Source: DASVVT01 sp036386415 (GTDB lineage Bacteria > Acidobacteriota > Blastocatellia > Pyrinomonadales > Pyrinomonadaceae). Taken from it: a stretch of 7,033 bases of DNA. Location: NCBI GenBank assembly GCA_036386415.1, contig DASVVT010000089.1:1-7033 (forward strand), written 5' to 3'. This document shows positions 5,483 to 7,033 of this stretch, piece after piece. Under the pieces are notes generated by a model, which was given only the letters and a program-made list of their open reading frames with translations, made no database searches and was not told where the DNA came from. Numbering within the stretch: position 1 is the stretch's first letter; every line of letters begins with the position of its first letter. Made by a program: the position numbers and the translations under genes.

Positions 5483-7033
5483 ATGGCAGTATTGGAAGAT
5501 AAACAGATAGCTTTACGCGCGCAGAGCGAGCGGCCAAATGGATCGAACGGAAATTCGGGCAGCGGCTCGAACGGGAAGGGTCTGGCCGGATCATCTCTTC
5601 CGGCGCTCATGCCTCCTCCTCCTGCGCGAGAGTCTGCTACAGTCCACGATGACGGGCAGCCAGCAGGACGGCTTCCGGGCGGCACACCGTCCGCAACTTA
5701 TCAGGAGAAAGAGACGATCAGGGGACATGGGGTGCGCGGCTGGGTGCGCACCCTGAAGATCGGGCATGTGCTCGGGCTGCTCTCGCTCTACCTGTACCTG
5801 GACAGCTACGACATACGTGCCAGCTTCAACCGGCGCATGGCTGAGCGTCGGCGCGAAGAGGCGCGTGCGCGTGGCCGTCTCGCGCTCTTTCAAGAGTGGA
5901 GTCGTGATGTAGACAGACGCGCTCTGGATCGCGCCATACGCGTGCTGCGCTTCCTCGTTTTTCGCGGGGCTGCCGAAGGAACGAGCAACAAAGAGGCGCG
6001 CTTGCAGCAACAGGCCGTGTGGCTGAAAGAGAGCCTCATCGGGCTGGGGCCGACCTTCATCAAGATCGGGCAATCGCTCGGCACGCGCGGCGACCTGCTG
6101 CCGCTCGCGTATGTCAAAGAGCTGGCGACGCTACAGGATCAAGTCCCCGCCTTCCCGACCACCGAAGCATACGCGCGCATCGAAACGGAGCTGGGACGCA
6201 GTCTGCAAGAAGCTTACGCGGAGATAGATGCTGAGCCAGTGGCTTCCGCGTCGCTCGGCCAGGTCTATCGCGCGCGCCTGCACACTGGGCAGGAGGTGGC
6301 CGTCAAGGTACAGCGCCCCAACCTTCAGCAGATCATCAACTTCGACATCAGTGTGCTCGGCCGCATCGTCCGTCTCATTGATCGCTTTCTTCCCGCGGCG
6401 AACCAGAACGCCGACTGGGAAGGGATGCTGCGCGAGTTCGGCGCAACCGTCTCTGAAGAGATGGACTACCTTCAGGAGGGGCGCAACGCAGACCGCTTCC
6501 GCCAGAACTTCAAAGATTGGCGCGCCATTCGTGTGCCGAAGATTTACTGGTCGCATACATCAGCGCGCGTCCTCACGATGGAGTTCATACGCGGCACGAA
6601 GGTGGTCGATATCGCAGAGTTGCGCGCGCGCCGTATCTCGCCCGTTAAGGTCAATCGCCTGCTCGTGCGCACCTATCTCAAGCAACTGCTGGAGGACGGC
6701 TTCTTTCACGCCGACCCGCATCCTGGGAATCTGCTGGTGATGGACAGCGGCCATCTGGCCTTCTTCGATTTCGGGATGACGGGCAGGATTACGCCGCGCC
6801 TGCAATCGCAGATGATTGACGCCTTCTTTCACGTCGTGGGGCGAGACGTTCACGGCCTCGCGCAGGACCTGATTAACCTTAACTTCCTCAAGCCGGGCGT
6901 GGACCCGGAACAGGTGCGCCCCGTCGTCGAGGGACTCTTTCAGCACTACCTGAACCTCAAGCTCGGCGAGGTCAACTTCAAAGAGCTGACTTACGATTTG
7001 GCGGAGGTGATGTACGACTACCCGTTTCGCCTC
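5483..7033 (+). CDS. ABC1/UbiB/AarF-family atypical kinase-like protein (3' end outside window)
   Basis: The first 517 codons are open to the window edge; members are usually about 550-600 residues, so the missing part is probably short. The family has a protein-kinase-like fold with ATPase activity and is linked to ubiquinone/isoprenoid-lipid metabolism at the membrane. Visible motifs are KxGQ (K194-Q197, in TFIKIGQSLGTRGDLLP), the Ala-rich nucleotide loop (254-260, ASASLGQ), the lysine of VAVK (K275), a Glu in EEMDYLQEG (325-333), the HxDPxPGN loop (H409-N416) and DFG (D429-G431). All the family's key residues I know are present; the usual Ser after KxGQ (SxR) is Gly200 here. Residues 14-80 are a Gly/Ser/Asn/Pro-rich tail, likely disordered. 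A hydrophobic stretch (about 93-106) follows. The start at ATG 5483 lacks a clear ribosome binding site; ATG 5609 is an alternative. Confidence 0.93.
   Translation, partial: MAVLEDKQIALRAQSERPNGSNGNSGSGSNGKGLAGSSLPALMPPPPARESATVHDDGQPAGRLPGGTPSATYQEKETIRGHGVRGWVRTLKIGHVLGLLSLYLYLDSYDIRASFNRRMAERRREEARARGRLALFQEWSRDVDRRALDRAIRVLRFLVFRGAAEGTSNKEARLQQQAVWLKESLIGLGPTFIKIGQSLGTRGDLLPLAYVKELATLQDQVPAFPTTEAYARIETELGRSLQEAYAEIDAEPVASASLGQVYRARLHTGQEVAVKVQRPNLQQIINFDISVLGRIVRLIDRFLPAANQNADWEGMLREFGATVSEEMDYLQEGRNADRFRQNFKDWRAIRVPKIYWSHTSARVLTMEFIRGTKVVDIAELRARRISPVKVNRLLVRTYLKQLLEDGFFHADPHPGNLLVMDSGHLAFFDFGMTGRITPRLQSQMIDAFFHVVGRDVHGLAQDLINLNFLKPGVDPEQVRPVVEGLFQHYLNLKLGEVNFKELTYDLAEVMYDYPFRL

Noticed and set aside
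6228..6740. 170-codon plus-strand frame inside the UbiB-family gene
   Set aside because: It is an out-of-frame shadow; the UbiB motifs are continuous in the other frame through this stretch.

Overview
The window is GC-rich bacterial DNA with five recognisable protein genes, one candidate small ORF and an unusual set of intergenic hairpin repeats. Housekeeping genes (mazG, ribF, a DUF1844 gene, an aarF/ubiB-type gene) are separated by long inverted repeats built from short tandem units. That mix, together with a PD40 beta-propeller protein, suggests a soil-type environmental bacterium. My best guess is Acidobacteriota, possibly Blastocatellia, but this rests on general resemblance and no marker gene proves it.

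Layout. Positions 1-933 hold a plus-strand PD40/WD40-like beta-propeller protein whose 5' end looks frameshifted. Convergent to it, 1038-1874 on the minus strand is a full-length two-domain MazG nucleoside triphosphate pyrophosphohydrolase. The 104 bases between them are nearly all one imperfect inverted repeat, which contains the mazG stop codon. From 1875 to 2422 there is no assigned gene. This stretch holds a candidate 33-codon ORF, a perfect 11-base match to the extended Shine-Dalgarno consensus, a terminator-like hairpin and a second large inverted repeat.

From 2423 to the end all genes are on the plus strand: a DUF1844 protein (2423-3064), a PhnP-like metallo-beta-lactamase-fold hydrolase (3153-3923), the bifunctional riboflavin kinase/FAD synthetase RibF (3992-4945), a 537-base gene-free stretch with another inverted repeat, and the first 517 codons of an ABC1/UbiB/AarF-family kinase-like protein running off the window end (5483-7033).

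Functionally this is a housekeeping block: nucleotide-pool sanitation (MazG), flavin cofactor synthesis (RibF), a phosphodiesterase-like hydrolase and a quinone/lipid-related atypical kinase. There is no clear defence, mobile or biosynthetic cluster. The most distinctive signal is structural. Four large inverted repeats of different sequence sit at gene boundaries, together with a fifth that shares a heptamer design with one of them. Three of them contain the stop codon of a neighbouring gene, and two end within a few bases of the next start codon.
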